From: Shimia sp. R9_2
GTDB lineage: Bacteria; Pseudomonadota; Alphaproteobacteria; Rhodobacterales; Rhodobacteraceae
Direction of reading: 5' to 3'
Assembly (NCBI RefSeq): GCF_017743735.1
Contig: NZ_JAGHRO010000001.1
Span: forward strand, 372,001-436,000
DNA length: 64,000 bases
The notes beneath the pieces are model-generated. The model was not told the DNA's origin and searched no databases. It saw nothing but the letters and a program-made list of their open reading frames with translations. A program made the position numbers and the translations under genes. Positions 17,898-26,845 of this stretch are shown piece after piece; within the stretch, counting starts at the first letter, position 1; each line of letters opens with the position of its first letter.

Positions 17898-19004
17898 TTA
17901 CTTCGCCAGCCATGCTTCGAACTTTGCGTTCAGATCGTCGCGATTGTCTGCCCACCATTCGTAGTCATAGATGTGCACGTTGGTCGCGTTGGCCGGGTCG
18001 GTTGGCATGTGTGGTGCCATGTCGATGCCCAGTTCAGCGTGGGTGCCCACGAGTGGCGCAGAGGATGCGCGCGCTGGACCGTAGGAGATGTATTTCGCCT
18101 GATCGGCCAGACGCTGTGTGTCTGTTGCGAACTTCAGGAAGTCCATCACACGTGCTTTGCGGTCTGCAGGCAGACCTTCTGGAACAATCCAGCCGTCCAG
18201 GTCAAAGGACTGCATGTCCCAGAGCATGCCAATCGGCTGGTTCTGCTCTGCAATGGCAGAGAACAGACGGCCGTTGAAGGTGGAGCCCATGACAACTTCA
18301 CCGTCAGCCAGCAGCTGTGGGGTTTCCGCACCTGCGGTCCACCAGACAACCTGATCTTTGATGGTGTCGAGCTTTGCCAGTGCCTGGCTTACACCTTCGT
18401 CGGTGCCCAGTGTGTCATAGATGTCTTCTTTGGCAACGCCGTCACAGAAGAGAGCCCATTCCATGTTGTCGATTGGGCGTTTCTGAAGTGCGCGCTTGCC
18501 TGGATAAGCTGCCAGATCGAATACATCACAAACAGAGGTTGGCGCAGTGTCGCCGACCAGATCGGTGCGGTAGCCGAAGGTGGTGGAGTATACGATCTGA
18601 GGCGCAAAGCACTCAGACACCAGCAGATCACCGAAGTCATCTTCTGCAGAGGTGCCATCAGGCGCGGCCGCCAGATCGGTGGCTGGATCCAGCTCGACCG
18701 CCAGACCTTCGTCGCAAAGACGCATGGAGTCAGAGGCCACAACATCGACCAGATCCCAGGTCACGTTGCCCGCTTCGTTCATTGCGCGCAGCTTTGCCAC
18801 GGCTTCAGCAGAGCTCTCGTCCCAAGTGACTTTCACTTCTGGATGCAGTGCCAGATAAGGCTCTACATAGGCTTTGATCTGGCTGGATTGGTATGCACCA
18901 CCCCAGGACACCAGGGTCATTTCGTTTGCCATTTCTTCGGCAAACGCTGCCGGGGCGCAAAGTGCGGTCGTTGCCGCCAGTGCTGCAAGTTTGGTGAGTT
19001 TCAT
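17898..19004 (-). CDS. ABC transporter periplasmic substrate-binding protein, PotD/PotF-like, system 1
   Basis: A 368-residue binding protein with a clear signal peptide (MKLTKLAALAATTALCAPAAFAEE). The mature part is a SBP_bac_8-type two-lobed protein (MTLVSWGGAYQSSQIKAY start, WDLVDVVASD, then GDEVVMGST-like hinge residues). It is related to polyamine-binding proteins. The ligand may be a polyamine, an opine or a similar compound; ligand residues cannot be judged here. It is the second gene of the operon, after the ATPase. Confidence 0.83.
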   Translation of the reverse strand: MKLTKLAALAATTALCAPAAFAEEMANEMTLVSWGGAYQSSQIKAYVEPYLALHPEVKVTWDESSAEAVAKLRAMNEAGNVTWDLVDVVASDSMRLCDEGLAVELDPATDLAAAPDGTSAEDDFGDLLVSECFAPQIVYSTTFGYRTDLVGDTAPTSVCDVFDLAAYPGKRALQKRPIDNMEWALFCDGVAKEDIYDTLGTDEGVSQALAKLDTIKDQVVWWTAGAETPQLLADGEVVMGSTFNGRLFSAIAEQNQPIGMLWDMQSFDLDGWIVPEGLPADRKARVMDFLKFATDTQRLADQAKYISYGPARASSAPLVGTHAELGIDMAPHMPTDPANATNVHIYDYEWWADNRDDLNAKFEAWLAK

Positions 19005-19089
19005 AGAACACTCTCTCCTTGTTGGTTTTCTTGAATTTGGCTCATTTTTCCCCCGGTCAATTGGGCGCCGAAGGTTTATGTCCCTATTG

Positions 19090-20193
19090 TCAGGCGTCGA
19101 GCGCGCGACAATCCTGAGGCAGCCAGCCGATCTCGATCTGCTGACCTGGTTTCAGGCGTTCCACATCCGGTGCATTTCGGGTTTTGATGACAAACTCATC
19201 ATTGCCTGCCACAGATAAGCGCGTGCGGAAGATGTCGCCCATGTAGATGAATTCCTTCACCTCGGCCTTCAGCGTGTGTGCGCCTTCTTGGATGCGGTCT
19301 TTATTGTATTCCACGCGCTCCGGACGGATCGATACACGAGTACGTGCGCCAGCCTTCACACTTTCGTGCACTGGCATGGCATCAATCAGCTCTCCGTCAT
19401 CCAGCTGGATCAGTGCGAGACCGTTGTTGAGCTCCTTGACGGTGCCTTCCAGCGTGTTGTTCTCGCCGATGAACTGTGCAACGAAGCTGTTCTGAGGCGC
19501 TTCATACAGGGTGTCCGGTGGATCAAGCTGCTGAATGCGGCCATCGTCAAACACCGCCACACGGTCAGACATGGTCAAGGCTTCCGTCTGGTCGTGGGTC
19601 ACATAAACAGTGGTGATGCCCAGATTGTGCGCGAGGTTGGTGATTTCGAACTGCATCTTTTCGCGCAGCTGCTTATCGAGTGCGCCGAGCGGCTCGTCCA
19701 TCAGCACCAGCTCAGGTTCAAACACCAGCGCACGCGCCAGAGCGACACGCTGTTGCTGGCCACCTGAAAGCTGGGATGGCCGGCGGCCGCCAAAGGCGCC
19801 CATCTCCACCATATCCAGCGCGCGAAGGATTTTCTCCTCGCGCTCGGTTTTGCCCATCTTGCGCACTTCGAGAGGAAAGCTGAGGTTCTCGGCAATCGTC
19901 ATGTGGGGGAAAAGCGCATAGTTTTGGAAAACCATGCCAATGCCGCGCTTGTGGGGGGGGATATTGTTGATCGAGGTGCCGCCAAGTCGAATATCGCCAT
20001 GGGTTGCGGTTTCAAATCCTGCCAACATCATCAGGCAGGTCGTCTTGCCTGACCCGGATGGCCCCAACATGGTTAGAAATTCGCCTTTGGGCAGGCTCAA
20101 GTTCAGATCTTTGACGACGAGTGTCTCACCATCGTAGCTCTTTTGCACGCGGTCGAATTCGACAAACGCGCCATTAGATGCACTATCAGCCAA
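19090..20193 (-). CDS. ABC transporter ATP-binding protein, PotA-like, system 1
   Basis: The cytosolic ATPase of importer system 1, 367 residues. Walker A is GPSGSGKTT at 44-52, the Q-loop is near Q90, the signature LSGGQQQRVALARAL starts at 142, and Walker B is LVLMDEP near 162-168, with the H-loop in YVTHDQTEA. The C-terminal TOBE-like region (about 280-365) is present. The start is a TTG codon at 20193 preceded by AGGGAG, unlike its neighbours. It is the first gene of the minus-strand operon. Confidence 0.88.
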   Translation of the reverse strand: MADSASNGAFVEFDRVQKSYDGETLVVKDLNLSLPKGEFLTMLGPSGSGKTTCLMMLAGFETATHGDIRLGGTSINNIPPHKRGIGMVFQNYALFPHMTIAENLSFPLEVRKMGKTEREEKILRALDMVEMGAFGGRRPSQLSGGQQQRVALARALVFEPELVLMDEPLGALDKQLREKMQFEITNLAHNLGITTVYVTHDQTEALTMSDRVAVFDDGRIQQLDPPDTLYEAPQNSFVAQFIGENNTLEGTVKELNNGLALIQLDDGELIDAMPVHESVKAGARTRVSIRPERVEYNKDRIQEGAHTLKAEVKEFIYMGDIFRTRLSVAGNDEFVIKTRNAPDVERLKPGQQIEIGWLPQDCRALDA

Positions 20194-20440
20194 AATAGGC
20201 TCCCTGTGTTTTCAGTCGGCAGATTGTCTCTGCTCATCTGTTTCAAGTGTAACCACACCTGCGTCTCATTGCGCAACACCGCAGTCCACATCGGAAAGTT
20301 TGCCAGTCAATCTCGTCCGGCAAGGTCGGTTTGCGACACAACAAAGATGATTTTCGTCAAAAACCGACAGAGGTAAACCCATAATTCTAAAAAATATCCG
20401 TGAATTTCCCCTTTGGGTTGAGAAGTGATGCGTGCGAGGC

Positions 20441-20473
20441 AAAAAAGAATCCCCGGAAAGTGCTTCCGGGGAT
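20441..20473 (-). terminator. Rho-independent terminator of the aminotransferase gene
   Basis: On the minus strand ATCCCCGGAA, a GCACT loop and TTCCGGGGAT form a perfect 10-bp stem followed by TCTTTTTT. It lies 26 bp after the aminotransferase stop. Confidence 0.85.
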
Positions 20474-20476
20474 GTC

Positions 20477-20490
20477 GATTTGATCAATTA
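20477..20490. promoter_or_regulatory. Candidate GntR-type operator, copy 3 (weaker)
   Basis: GATTTGATCAATTA matches the dyad AATTTGATCAAATT inferred from the two other copies at 11 of 14 positions. It lies between the aminotransferase stop and its terminator, upstream of ABC system 1. It is the least convincing of the three. Confidence 0.35.
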
Positions 20491-20498
20491 TTAGGCGA

Positions 20499-21887
20499 CT
20501 ATTTGTAGGGGCCTTCAGCTTTGATTTGCTCGTAGGTTTGATCCAAGGCGCGCGTTGCGCGTTCGATCAGAACATCAACATCTGCTTTCTGAAGCACCAA
20601 TGGCGGGGAGATGATCATCCGGTCGCCGACGTGGCGCATGATGAGGTTGTTGGCAAAGCAGTGCTCCCGGCATTTGTAGCCCACGGTTCCTGTTTCTGCT
20701 TCAAAAGGCGCGCGGGTTTCCTTGTTGGGTGTCAGCGCAATTGACCCCATCATCCCGACGATTTTGGCCTCACCCACCAAAGGATGTTCTGTCAGCGCTT
20801 CCCATTTCTCTTTGAGGTATGGCGCCACGTCGTCGCGGACATGGCCGATGATGTTTTCCTCTTCCAAAATGCGCAGGTTTTCCAGCGCCACTGCGCAGGC
20901 CACCGGATGGCCGGAGTAGGTATAGCCGTGGTTGAACTCGGTCGCGCCCACCACATTTGCCACTTCATCACAGACAATCGAGCCGCCGATTGGCGCGTAA
21001 CCAGAAGAAAGGCCTTTGGCGATCGACATAATGTGAGGCTTGATGCCCACTGTCTGGCTGCCAAACCAGTTTCCGGTGCGCCCAAAGCCACAGATCACTT
21101 CATCCGCGATCAGCAGGATTTCATATTTGTCGCAGATGCGCTGGATCTCTGGCCAATAAGTCTCTGGCGGAACAATCACTCCCCCTGCACCCTGAATTGG
21201 CTCCGCAATGAAGGCCGCCACGCGATCTTCGCCAAGTTCCAGAATCGCCTCTTCCAGCTCTTGGGCACGCTGAAGGCCGAACTCTTCAGGGCTCATGTCA
21301 CCGCCCTCAGCCCACCAGTTTGGTTGATTGATATGGTGCACATCCGGAATAGGCAGGCTGCCTTGTTGATGCATTGGCACCATACCGCCGAGGCTTGCAC
21401 CGGCCATGGTGGAGCCGTGATAGGCGTTTTTACGGCTGATGAAGACTGTTTTGCTGGGCTTGCCTTTGGCAGACCAATAATGCCGCACAAGTCGCATATT
21501 GGTGTCATTGGCCTCAGAGCCGGAGCCTGCATAAAATACATGATTGAGATCACCCGGAGCAAGCTCTGCGAGCTTCGCCGACAGGGCGATCACCGGCACA
21601 TGAGTGGTTTTGAAGAATGTATTGTAGTAGGGCAGTTCGCGCATTTGGCGCGCGGCGACTTCCGCAAGCTCTTCGCGGCCGTAGCCGATATTAACGCACC
21701 AAAGCCCGGCCATCGCGTCCAGGATCTGTTCGCCTTCGCTGTCGGTTAGTGTCACGCCTTTGGCCTGCGTGATCACCCGCGCGCCGGTGCTGTCAAAATC
21801 TGCCTGCGTGGAAAACGGATGCATGTGGTGCGCCGCATCCAACGCCTGAAGCTCTGCCGTCGGCAGGTGATTGGTGATCATATTCAT
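20499..21887 (-). CDS. SpuC-like putrescine-pyruvate (class III omega-amino) aminotransferase
   Basis: A class III PLP aminotransferase of 462 residues from the ATG at 21887, which follows GCGAGGA; the longer frame to 21944 lacks such support. Visible motifs are GLWCVNIGYGREELA near 61-75, GSGSEAND at 121-128, DEVICGFGR at 262-270, and the Schiff-base lysine K291 in SIAKGLSSGY. The sequence follows Pseudomonas SpuC closely from memory. SpuC moves the amino group of putrescine to pyruvate, giving 4-aminobutanal and alanine. Neighbouring polyamine transporters and a GntR regulator support this. Other omega-amine substrates are possible. Confidence 0.82.
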   Translation of the reverse strand: MNMITNHLPTAELQALDAAHHMHPFSTQADFDSTGARVITQAKGVTLTDSEGEQILDAMAGLWCVNIGYGREELAEVAARQMRELPYYNTFFKTTHVPVIALSAKLAELAPGDLNHVFYAGSGSEANDTNMRLVRHYWSAKGKPSKTVFISRKNAYHGSTMAGASLGGMVPMHQQGSLPIPDVHHINQPNWWAEGGDMSPEEFGLQRAQELEEAILELGEDRVAAFIAEPIQGAGGVIVPPETYWPEIQRICDKYEILLIADEVICGFGRTGNWFGSQTVGIKPHIMSIAKGLSSGYAPIGGSIVCDEVANVVGATEFNHGYTYSGHPVACAVALENLRILEEENIIGHVRDDVAPYLKEKWEALTEHPLVGEAKIVGMMGSIALTPNKETRAPFEAETGTVGYKCREHCFANNLIMRHVGDRMIISPPLVLQKADVDVLIERATRALDQTYEQIKAEGPYK

Positions 21888-21958
21888 GGCAATCCTCGCA
21901 GAGAAAAATTGGGGCAGGATGAGGGTGTCCTCAGCCGCTTTCATCGTCTGCGTTCAAA

Positions 21959-21972
21959 AATATGATCAAATT
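21959..21972. promoter_or_regulatory. Candidate GntR-type operator, copy 1
   Basis: AATATGATCAAATT is a 14-bp dyad with one mismatched pair, centred on GATC. A second perfect 13-bp palindrome, ATCAAATTTTGAT (21965-21977), overlaps it. It lies 72 bp upstream of the aminotransferase start codon, just past the stop of the GntR gene, and shares TGATCAAATT with copy 2. Confidence 0.5.
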
Positions 21973-21976
21973 TTGA

Positions 21977-22693
21977 TTAGTCAATCATCTCGGCGAATCC
22001 GGTGCCTTCTCGAAGGGCATCACGGATCTCTTCCATCCCTTGTGTAACGTCCTGGCGGATGGCTTCTCCCACCGCCGCTGCATCTTTCTTGTGCAGCGCT
22101 TCCAGCGCGGTTTTGTGGTTGTCCGGCAGGTTTTGCGTCCCCATGCGTCCGCATACCACGCGCATTGAAGGGCCAAATCGCAACCACACACTGATGGCCA
22201 CATCCAGCAGGATTGGCGCTTCGGCTGCCTCATAAAGCAGCGCGTGGAAATCATAGTTGCGGCGAAGATAGGCAGAAACATCACCGCGTGTGATGGCCTC
22301 ATCCAACCGGGAATCGATCTGTTCCAAACGTGCAATCTGGCGCGCGGAAATATGGGTCACGGCTTGTTCTGCGAGCCGCGTTTCCACTGATTCTCGAAGG
22401 AAAATAAGGTCATCAATGGCATCTACAGTCAGCAATGGCACCACAACACGCCGGTTCCCTCGAAACTCCAGCGCGCCTTCGCTTGTCAGCCGTCGAATCG
22501 CTTCTCGGATTGGTGTCATGCCTGCGCCTGTGCGCTCGATGAGGCCTTGGATGGTCACGGCCTGACCCGGTGCAAGCTCTCCAAAAAGAACGGCTTCACG
22601 CAGTTGTGCATAGACCTGCTGATGCACCGGAACACGGGCCGTACTTTCTTTTGTCTGCTCACCAGCTTGTGTCAAATCCGACCTGCCTTTCAT
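21977..22693 (-). CDS. GntR-family transcriptional regulator with FCD domain
   Basis: A 238-residue regulator of the FadR subfamily. The N-terminal winged HTH spans about residues 25-90 (VHQQVYAQLREAVLFGELAPGQ, then GAGMTPIREAIRRLTSEGAL). The C-terminal all-helical FCD ligand domain spans about 95-225, with likely metal/ligand residues in NYDFHALLYEAAEAP and DNHKTALEAL. It lies just upstream of the aminotransferase gene on the same strand and is divergent from potFGHI-puuB-like genes. It probably controls both, responding to a polyamine or a breakdown product. Confidence 0.85.
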   Translation of the reverse strand: MKGRSDLTQAGEQTKESTARVPVHQQVYAQLREAVLFGELAPGQAVTIQGLIERTGAGMTPIREAIRRLTSEGALEFRGNRRVVVPLLTVDAIDDLIFLRESVETRLAEQAVTHISARQIARLEQIDSRLDEAITRGDVSAYLRRNYDFHALLYEAAEAPILLDVAISVWLRFGPSMRVVCGRMGTQNLPDNHKTALEALHKKDAAAVGEAIRQDVTQGMEEIRDALREGTGFAEMID

Positions 22694-22774
22694 TTATGCA
22701 AACCACGCCTGAGTGGCTCTCTCAAACACGCCTCTGTGACGCTCAATTGCACAAGTATGTTGCCATAGCGCAAA

Positions 22775-22788
22775 AACTTGATCAAATT
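22775..22788. promoter_or_regulatory. Candidate GntR-type operator, copy 2
   Basis: AACTTGATCAAATT is a 14-bp dyad with one mismatched pair, sharing TGATCAAATT with copy 1. It lies in the 148-bp gap between the divergent GntR gene and the potF-like gene, 54 bp before the potF-like start. This is a suitable place to control both. Confidence 0.5.
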
Positions 22789-22841
22789 AATCTCGCATAA
22801 TGTGACCGGGCCCAGAACTCGGCATCCAACGGGAGATCAAC

Positions 22842-23927
22842 ATGAAGACACCCCTCATTACCCTCACCGCGACCCTCGCGCTGACTGCGGCGGCGGCATC
22901 GGCCGAAGAAGTCCGGGTCTATAACTGGTCTGACTATATCGACGAAGCACTGCTGGAAAAGTTCGAAGCAGAAACCGGCATCAAGCTGATCTATGATGTG
23001 TTTGACAGCAATGATGTGCTCGAAACCAAGATGCTTGCGGGCAACTCCGGCTACGATGTCGTCGTGCCCACCGGTGCCTTCCTGCAGCGTCAGATCGCAG
23101 CAGGCGTGTTTCAGAAGCTCGACAAAGGTCAGCTCAGCAACATCGGAAACATGTGGGATGTGGTTGAGCAGCGCACAGCCAACTACGATCCAGACAACGC
23201 CTACTCCATTAACTACATGTGGGGCACCACGGGCATTGGCGTGAACCTCGGCAAAGTCAAAGAGGTGCTGGGTGAGGATGCGCCGATTGGGTCCCTCGAT
23301 CTGATCTTCAACCCCGAAAATATGGAGAAGCTCGCGGAATGTGGCGTTCACATTCTGGACGCTTCCGATGAGATGATCCCGGCGGCTCTGGCGTATCTGG
23401 GCGAAGACCCCACCAGCCAAGACAAAGATGTGATTGCCAAGGTTGAGCCACTCTTTACCGCGATTGCACCCTACGTGCAGAAATTCCACAGCTCCGAATA
23501 CATCAACGCGCTTGCCAATGGCGATATCTGCGTGGCGATGGGTTGGTCCGGAGACATTCTGCAGGCACGTGATCGTGCATGGGAAGCAGAAAACGGGGTT
23601 GAAATCGCCTACAATGCACCATCCGAAGGCGCGTTGATGTGGTTTGACCAAATGGCCATTCCAGCTGATGCCCCAAACCCGGAAGCGGCGCATAAGTTCC
23701 TGAACTTCATCATGGAAGCGCAGAACATGGCAGATGCTTCCAACTATGTTTATTATGCAAACGGCAACCTCGCCTCACAGCCGCTCTTGGCGGAAGACGT
23801 GATTGGTGATCCGGCGATCTACCCGGATGAGGCAACGCTCGGAAACCTCTACACAGTGTCTCCGTATCCTCCGAAAGTGCAGCGTGTTGTGACCCGTCTC
23901 TGGACGAAGATCAAATCCGGCACCTAA
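22842..23927 (+). CDS. Putrescine-type periplasmic binding protein, PotF/SpuD-like, system 2
   Basis: A 361-residue secreted binding protein with a typical signal peptide (MKTPLITLTATLALTAAAASAEE). The mature N-terminus VRVYNWSDYIDEALLEKFE is the classic PotF/SpuD/PotD start. YDVVVPTGAFL and MWGTTGIGVN follow as in putrescine-binding members. The first gene of a five-gene plus-strand operon (binding protein, ATPase, two permeases, FAD oxidase). The AACATG start follows GGGAG. Putrescine or spermidine is the likely ligand. Confidence 0.88.
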   Translation: MKTPLITLTATLALTAAAASAEEVRVYNWSDYIDEALLEKFEAETGIKLIYDVFDSNDVLETKMLAGNSGYDVVVPTGAFLQRQIAAGVFQKLDKGQLSNIGNMWDVVEQRTANYDPDNAYSINYMWGTTGIGVNLGKVKEVLGEDAPIGSLDLIFNPENMEKLAECGVHILDASDEMIPAALAYLGEDPTSQDKDVIAKVEPLFTAIAPYVQKFHSSEYINALANGDICVAMGWSGDILQARDRAWEAENGVEIAYNAPSEGALMWFDQMAIPADAPNPEAAHKFLNFIMEAQNMADASNYVYYANGNLASQPLLAEDVIGDPAIYPDEATLGNLYTVSPYPPKVQRVVTRLWTKIKSGT

Positions 23928-24014
23928 GAACAAAGTGACCACAAGCTCGCGTCCTTGTGGCGCGGGCCTCTTTCTGCATTCGTGAGTTCGCCTCCTGCCA
24001 CTTCGGAGACCGCC

Positions 24015-25139
24015 ATGGCGCTTGATGCCTTTGCCCCTTGGGAAGACCCAACAGCAAAACCCCTTATCCAGTTTCAAAACGTTACCAAGCGGTTTGGCGA
24101 TTTCACGGCGATCGACAATCTGAATGTCGACATTTTTGAGCGTGAGTTTTTTGCCCTGCTTGGGCCTTCGGGTTGTGGCAAAACAACGATGATGCGCATG
24201 CTCGCGGGTTTTGAAACTCCAACCGAGGGCAGCATATTGCTGGCTGGTCAAGACATCGCACCAGTGCCGCCAAACAAGCGCGCAGTGAATATGATGTTTC
24301 AGTCATATGCGCTGTTCCCGCATCTGAGCATTTGGGAAAACATCGCCTTTGGCCTGCGTCGTGACCGGATGCCTAAAGACCAGATCGCCGCGCGCGTCGA
24401 AGAGATGTTGCGCCTGACACGTCTGGACAAGTTCGCACGGCGCAAGCCGCACCAAATCTCTGGTGGCCAGAGACAGCGCGTGGCACTGGCCCGGTCCCTC
24501 GCCAAAGCGCCCAAGCTTCTCTTGCTTGATGAGCCACTTGGCGCTCTCGACAAAAAGCTGCGTCAGGAAACGCAGTTTGAACTGATGGATATTCAGGAGA
24601 AAACCGGCACCACCTTTGTGATTGTGACCCACGATCAGGAAGAGGCGATGACTGTTGCCAGCCGCGTTGCGGTGATGGACCACGGCAAAATCATTCAAGT
24701 GGCCACCCCTGACGTGATCTATGAGGCTCCGAACTCCACCTATGTTGCCGACTTTATTGGCGAGGTGAATTTGATCACAGGCAAGGCGGATCCGAAAGGA
24801 GATGTCCTTCAAATGCACTGGGCCGAAGCCCAGCCTGCCATCGTTGGTGCGCCGCTTGAGGGGGCGCAGGCCGGACAGGATCTGCACTACGCGATCAGGC
24901 CAGAAAAAGTCTCTATTTCAACTGAAAAGCCCGTTGAGGCCGCCAATGCTGTGCAGGGTAAAGTGCTTGATATCGCCTATCTTGGAAACATTTCTACCTA
25001 CCACGTGGAACTCGCGGGGGGGCAGATCATCAAAGCCCAGGCTGCCAATAACCGCCGTATCTCCCGGCGCGCTTTCACTTGGGAAGACGATGTTTGGCTC
25101 AGCTGGACCGCCACAGCCGGCGTTTTTCTGGAGCGCTAA
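24015..25139 (+). CDS. Polyamine ABC transporter ATP-binding protein, PotG-like, system 2
   Basis: A 374-residue ATPase. Walker A is GPSGCGKTT at 50-58, the signature ISGGQ is at 148-152, Walker B is LLLLDEP at 168-174, and the H-loop is in IVTHDQEEAM. A TOBE domain occupies about 285-370. The ATG at 24015 follows CGGAG at a good distance, and the protein then begins MALDAFAPWED; the upstream GTG/ATG in the frame from 23955 is not needed. It ends 3 bp before the next permease. Confidence 0.9.
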   Translation: MALDAFAPWEDPTAKPLIQFQNVTKRFGDFTAIDNLNVDIFEREFFALLGPSGCGKTTMMRMLAGFETPTEGSILLAGQDIAPVPPNKRAVNMMFQSYALFPHLSIWENIAFGLRRDRMPKDQIAARVEEMLRLTRLDKFARRKPHQISGGQRQRVALARSLAKAPKLLLLDEPLGALDKKLRQETQFELMDIQEKTGTTFVIVTHDQEEAMTVASRVAVMDHGKIIQVATPDVIYEAPNSTYVADFIGEVNLITGKADPKGDVLQMHWAEAQPAIVGAPLEGAQAGQDLHYAIRPEKVSISTEKPVEAANAVQGKVLDIAYLGNISTYHVELAGGQIIKAQAANNRRISRRAFTWEDDVWLSWTATAGVFLER

Positions 25140-25142
25140 CTG

Positions 25143-26030
25143 ATGCGTCGTCTTCTGATCGCCATCCCTTACGTCTGGCTTCTGGCACTCTTTATTGTGC
25201 CGTTCCTGATCGTTTTCAAAATCTCCCTATCTGACACAGCCATCGCGATCCCGCCTTACACACCAACCCTCGATATTTCGGCGGGCCTTGGCGCGATCAG
25301 AGAGTTCTTCGCGGCACTCGACTGGGAAAACTACATCTGGCTGACCGAAGATGACCTCTATTGGAAAGCCTATCTCTCCAGCCTGAAAATCGCGCTGATC
25401 TCCACCTTCCTGACGCTGCTGGTTGGCTATCCCATCGCCTATGGAATGGCGCGGGCGCCTGAAGAATGGCGCGCCATGCTTTTCATTATGGTGATCCTGC
25501 CGTTTTGGACAAGCTTTCTGATCCGCGTCTACGCATGGATGGGCATTCTCAGCCAGGAAGGCTACCTCAACCAGTTCCTATTGAGCATCGGTGTCATCAG
25601 CGAGCCTTTGGTGATCCTGAACACCAATATCGCCGTCTACATCGGCATCGTTTACACCTATCTGCCTTTCATGATCCTGCCGATCTATGCCGCCTTGGAA
25701 AAGCTCGACATCAGCCTCTTGGAGGCCGCCGAAGACCTTGGCTGTTCACGCTTCTCCGCTTTCTGGCTGATCACCGTGCCGCTCTCCAAACAGGGCATCA
25801 TCGCAGGCAGTTTCCTGGTTTTCATTCCCACCATTGGTGAATTTGTGATCCCCTCCTTGCTGGGCGGCTCGCGCACGCTGATGATCGGCAAAGTGCTATG
25901 GGAGGAGTTCTTCTCCAACCGCGACTGGCCCGTCGCTAGCGCCGTGGCTGTTGTCCTGCTGCTGATCCTGATCATTCCCATCGTGCTCTTCCAACGCAAT
26001 GAGCAGAAGCAGCGGGAGGCAGGCAGATGA
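25143..26030 (+). CDS. Polyamine ABC transporter permease, PotH-like, system 2
   Basis: A 295-residue inner-membrane permease with six predicted helices. TM1 is at about 8-28. The EAA loop is AAEDLGCSRFSAFWLITVPLSKQGI. PLLGGSRT-like residues (PSLLGGSRTLMIG) near the C-terminus are typical of PotB/PotH permeases. The gene starts 3 bp after the ATPase stop and overlaps the next permease by 4 bp, so translation is coupled. Confidence 0.88.
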   Translation: MRRLLIAIPYVWLLALFIVPFLIVFKISLSDTAIAIPPYTPTLDISAGLGAIREFFAALDWENYIWLTEDDLYWKAYLSSLKIALISTFLTLLVGYPIAYGMARAPEEWRAMLFIMVILPFWTSFLIRVYAWMGILSQEGYLNQFLLSIGVISEPLVILNTNIAVYIGIVYTYLPFMILPIYAALEKLDISLLEAAEDLGCSRFSAFWLITVPLSKQGIIAGSFLVFIPTIGEFVIPSLLGGSRTLMIGKVLWEEFFSNRDWPVASAVAVVLLLILIIPIVLFQRNEQKQREAGR

Positions 26031-26845
26031 GACAGATGTCTTGGTTCAACGTCACCTCGCTGACGCTCGGCTTTGTGTTCCTTTACCTGCCGATGGTGAT
26101 CCTCATCATCTTCAGTTTCAACGAAAGCAAACTCGTCACTGTTTGGGCTGGATTCAGCACAAAATGGTACGGCGAGCTGATCAACAACCGCGCGTTCCTG
26201 GATGCAGCCTGGGTCACTCTCAAGGTTGCTTTCATCAGCTCTACCTTGGCCACAGTATTGGGCACCATGGCGGCCATCGTTATGGTGCGCGCTGGGCGCT
26301 TTCGCGGGCGCACGCTGTTCTCTGGCATGATCTACGCACCCATGGTGATGCCAGAGGTCATCACCGGCCTGTCGCTTTTGCTGCTGTTCATCAGCCTTGG
26401 CATGGATCGCGGCGTGTTCACGATTGTGCTTGCGCATACCACTTTCTCGATGTGCTACGTCTCTGTGGTGGTCAGCTCCCGTCTCGTGAGCTTTGATCAA
26501 TCGCTTGAGGAAGCCGCGTTGGATTTGGGCTGCACGCCAGTGGAAGCCTTCCGCCTTGTGACTCTGCCGATCATCGCGCCTGCCGTGATCTCCGGCTGGC
26601 TATTAGCCTTCACCCTATCGCTTGATGATCTGGTCATTGCGTCATTCACCTCCGGACCTTCTGCCACCACGTTGCCGATGAAAATCTGGTCTTCTGTGCG
26701 TTTGGGTGTCAGCCCGGAAATCAATGCGCTTTCAACCATCATGATCCTGGTGGTCACCATTGGTGTGGTGACAGCGTCTTTGATCAACAAGCGCAATGTG
26801 GTGCGTCAACGACGGGATGAGGCGGCCGCGGCCAAGTCAGCATGA
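26027..26845 (+). CDS. Polyamine ABC transporter permease, PotI-like, system 2
   Basis: A 272-residue permease with six predicted helices. The EAA loop is EEAALDLGCTPVEAFRLVTLPIIAPAVISG. LSLDDLVIASFTSGPSATTLPMKIWSSVRLGVSPEINA is highly typical of PotI/PotC. It overlaps its upstream permease (ATGA) and the downstream FAD oxidase gene by 4 bp each. Confidence 0.88.
   Translation: MRQMSWFNVTSLTLGFVFLYLPMVILIIFSFNESKLVTVWAGFSTKWYGELINNRAFLDAAWVTLKVAFISSTLATVLGTMAAIVMVRAGRFRGRTLFSGMIYAPMVMPEVITGLSLLLLFISLGMDRGVFTIVLAHTTFSMCYVSVVVSSRLVSFDQSLEEAALDLGCTPVEAFRLVTLPIIAPAVISGWLLAFTLSLDDLVIASFTSGPSATTLPMKIWSSVRLGVSPEINALSTIMILVVTIGVVTASLINKRNVVRQRRDEAAAAKSA

Larger units (their letters stand above)
20194..20498. 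other. Intergenic region upstream of ABC system 1
   Basis: 305 bp without a gene between the aminotransferase stop and the ATPase start, both on the minus strand. It holds a terminator (20441-20473) and a copy of the candidate GntR-type dyad (20477-20490). The remaining A/T-rich stretch must contain the promoter of the ABC operon. I cannot place the -35 and -10 boxes with confidence. Confidence 0.55.

Noticed and set aside
17775-19034. 419-codon open frame on the plus strand
   Set aside because: Antisense to the ABC binding-protein gene, which has a clear signal peptide and family pattern.
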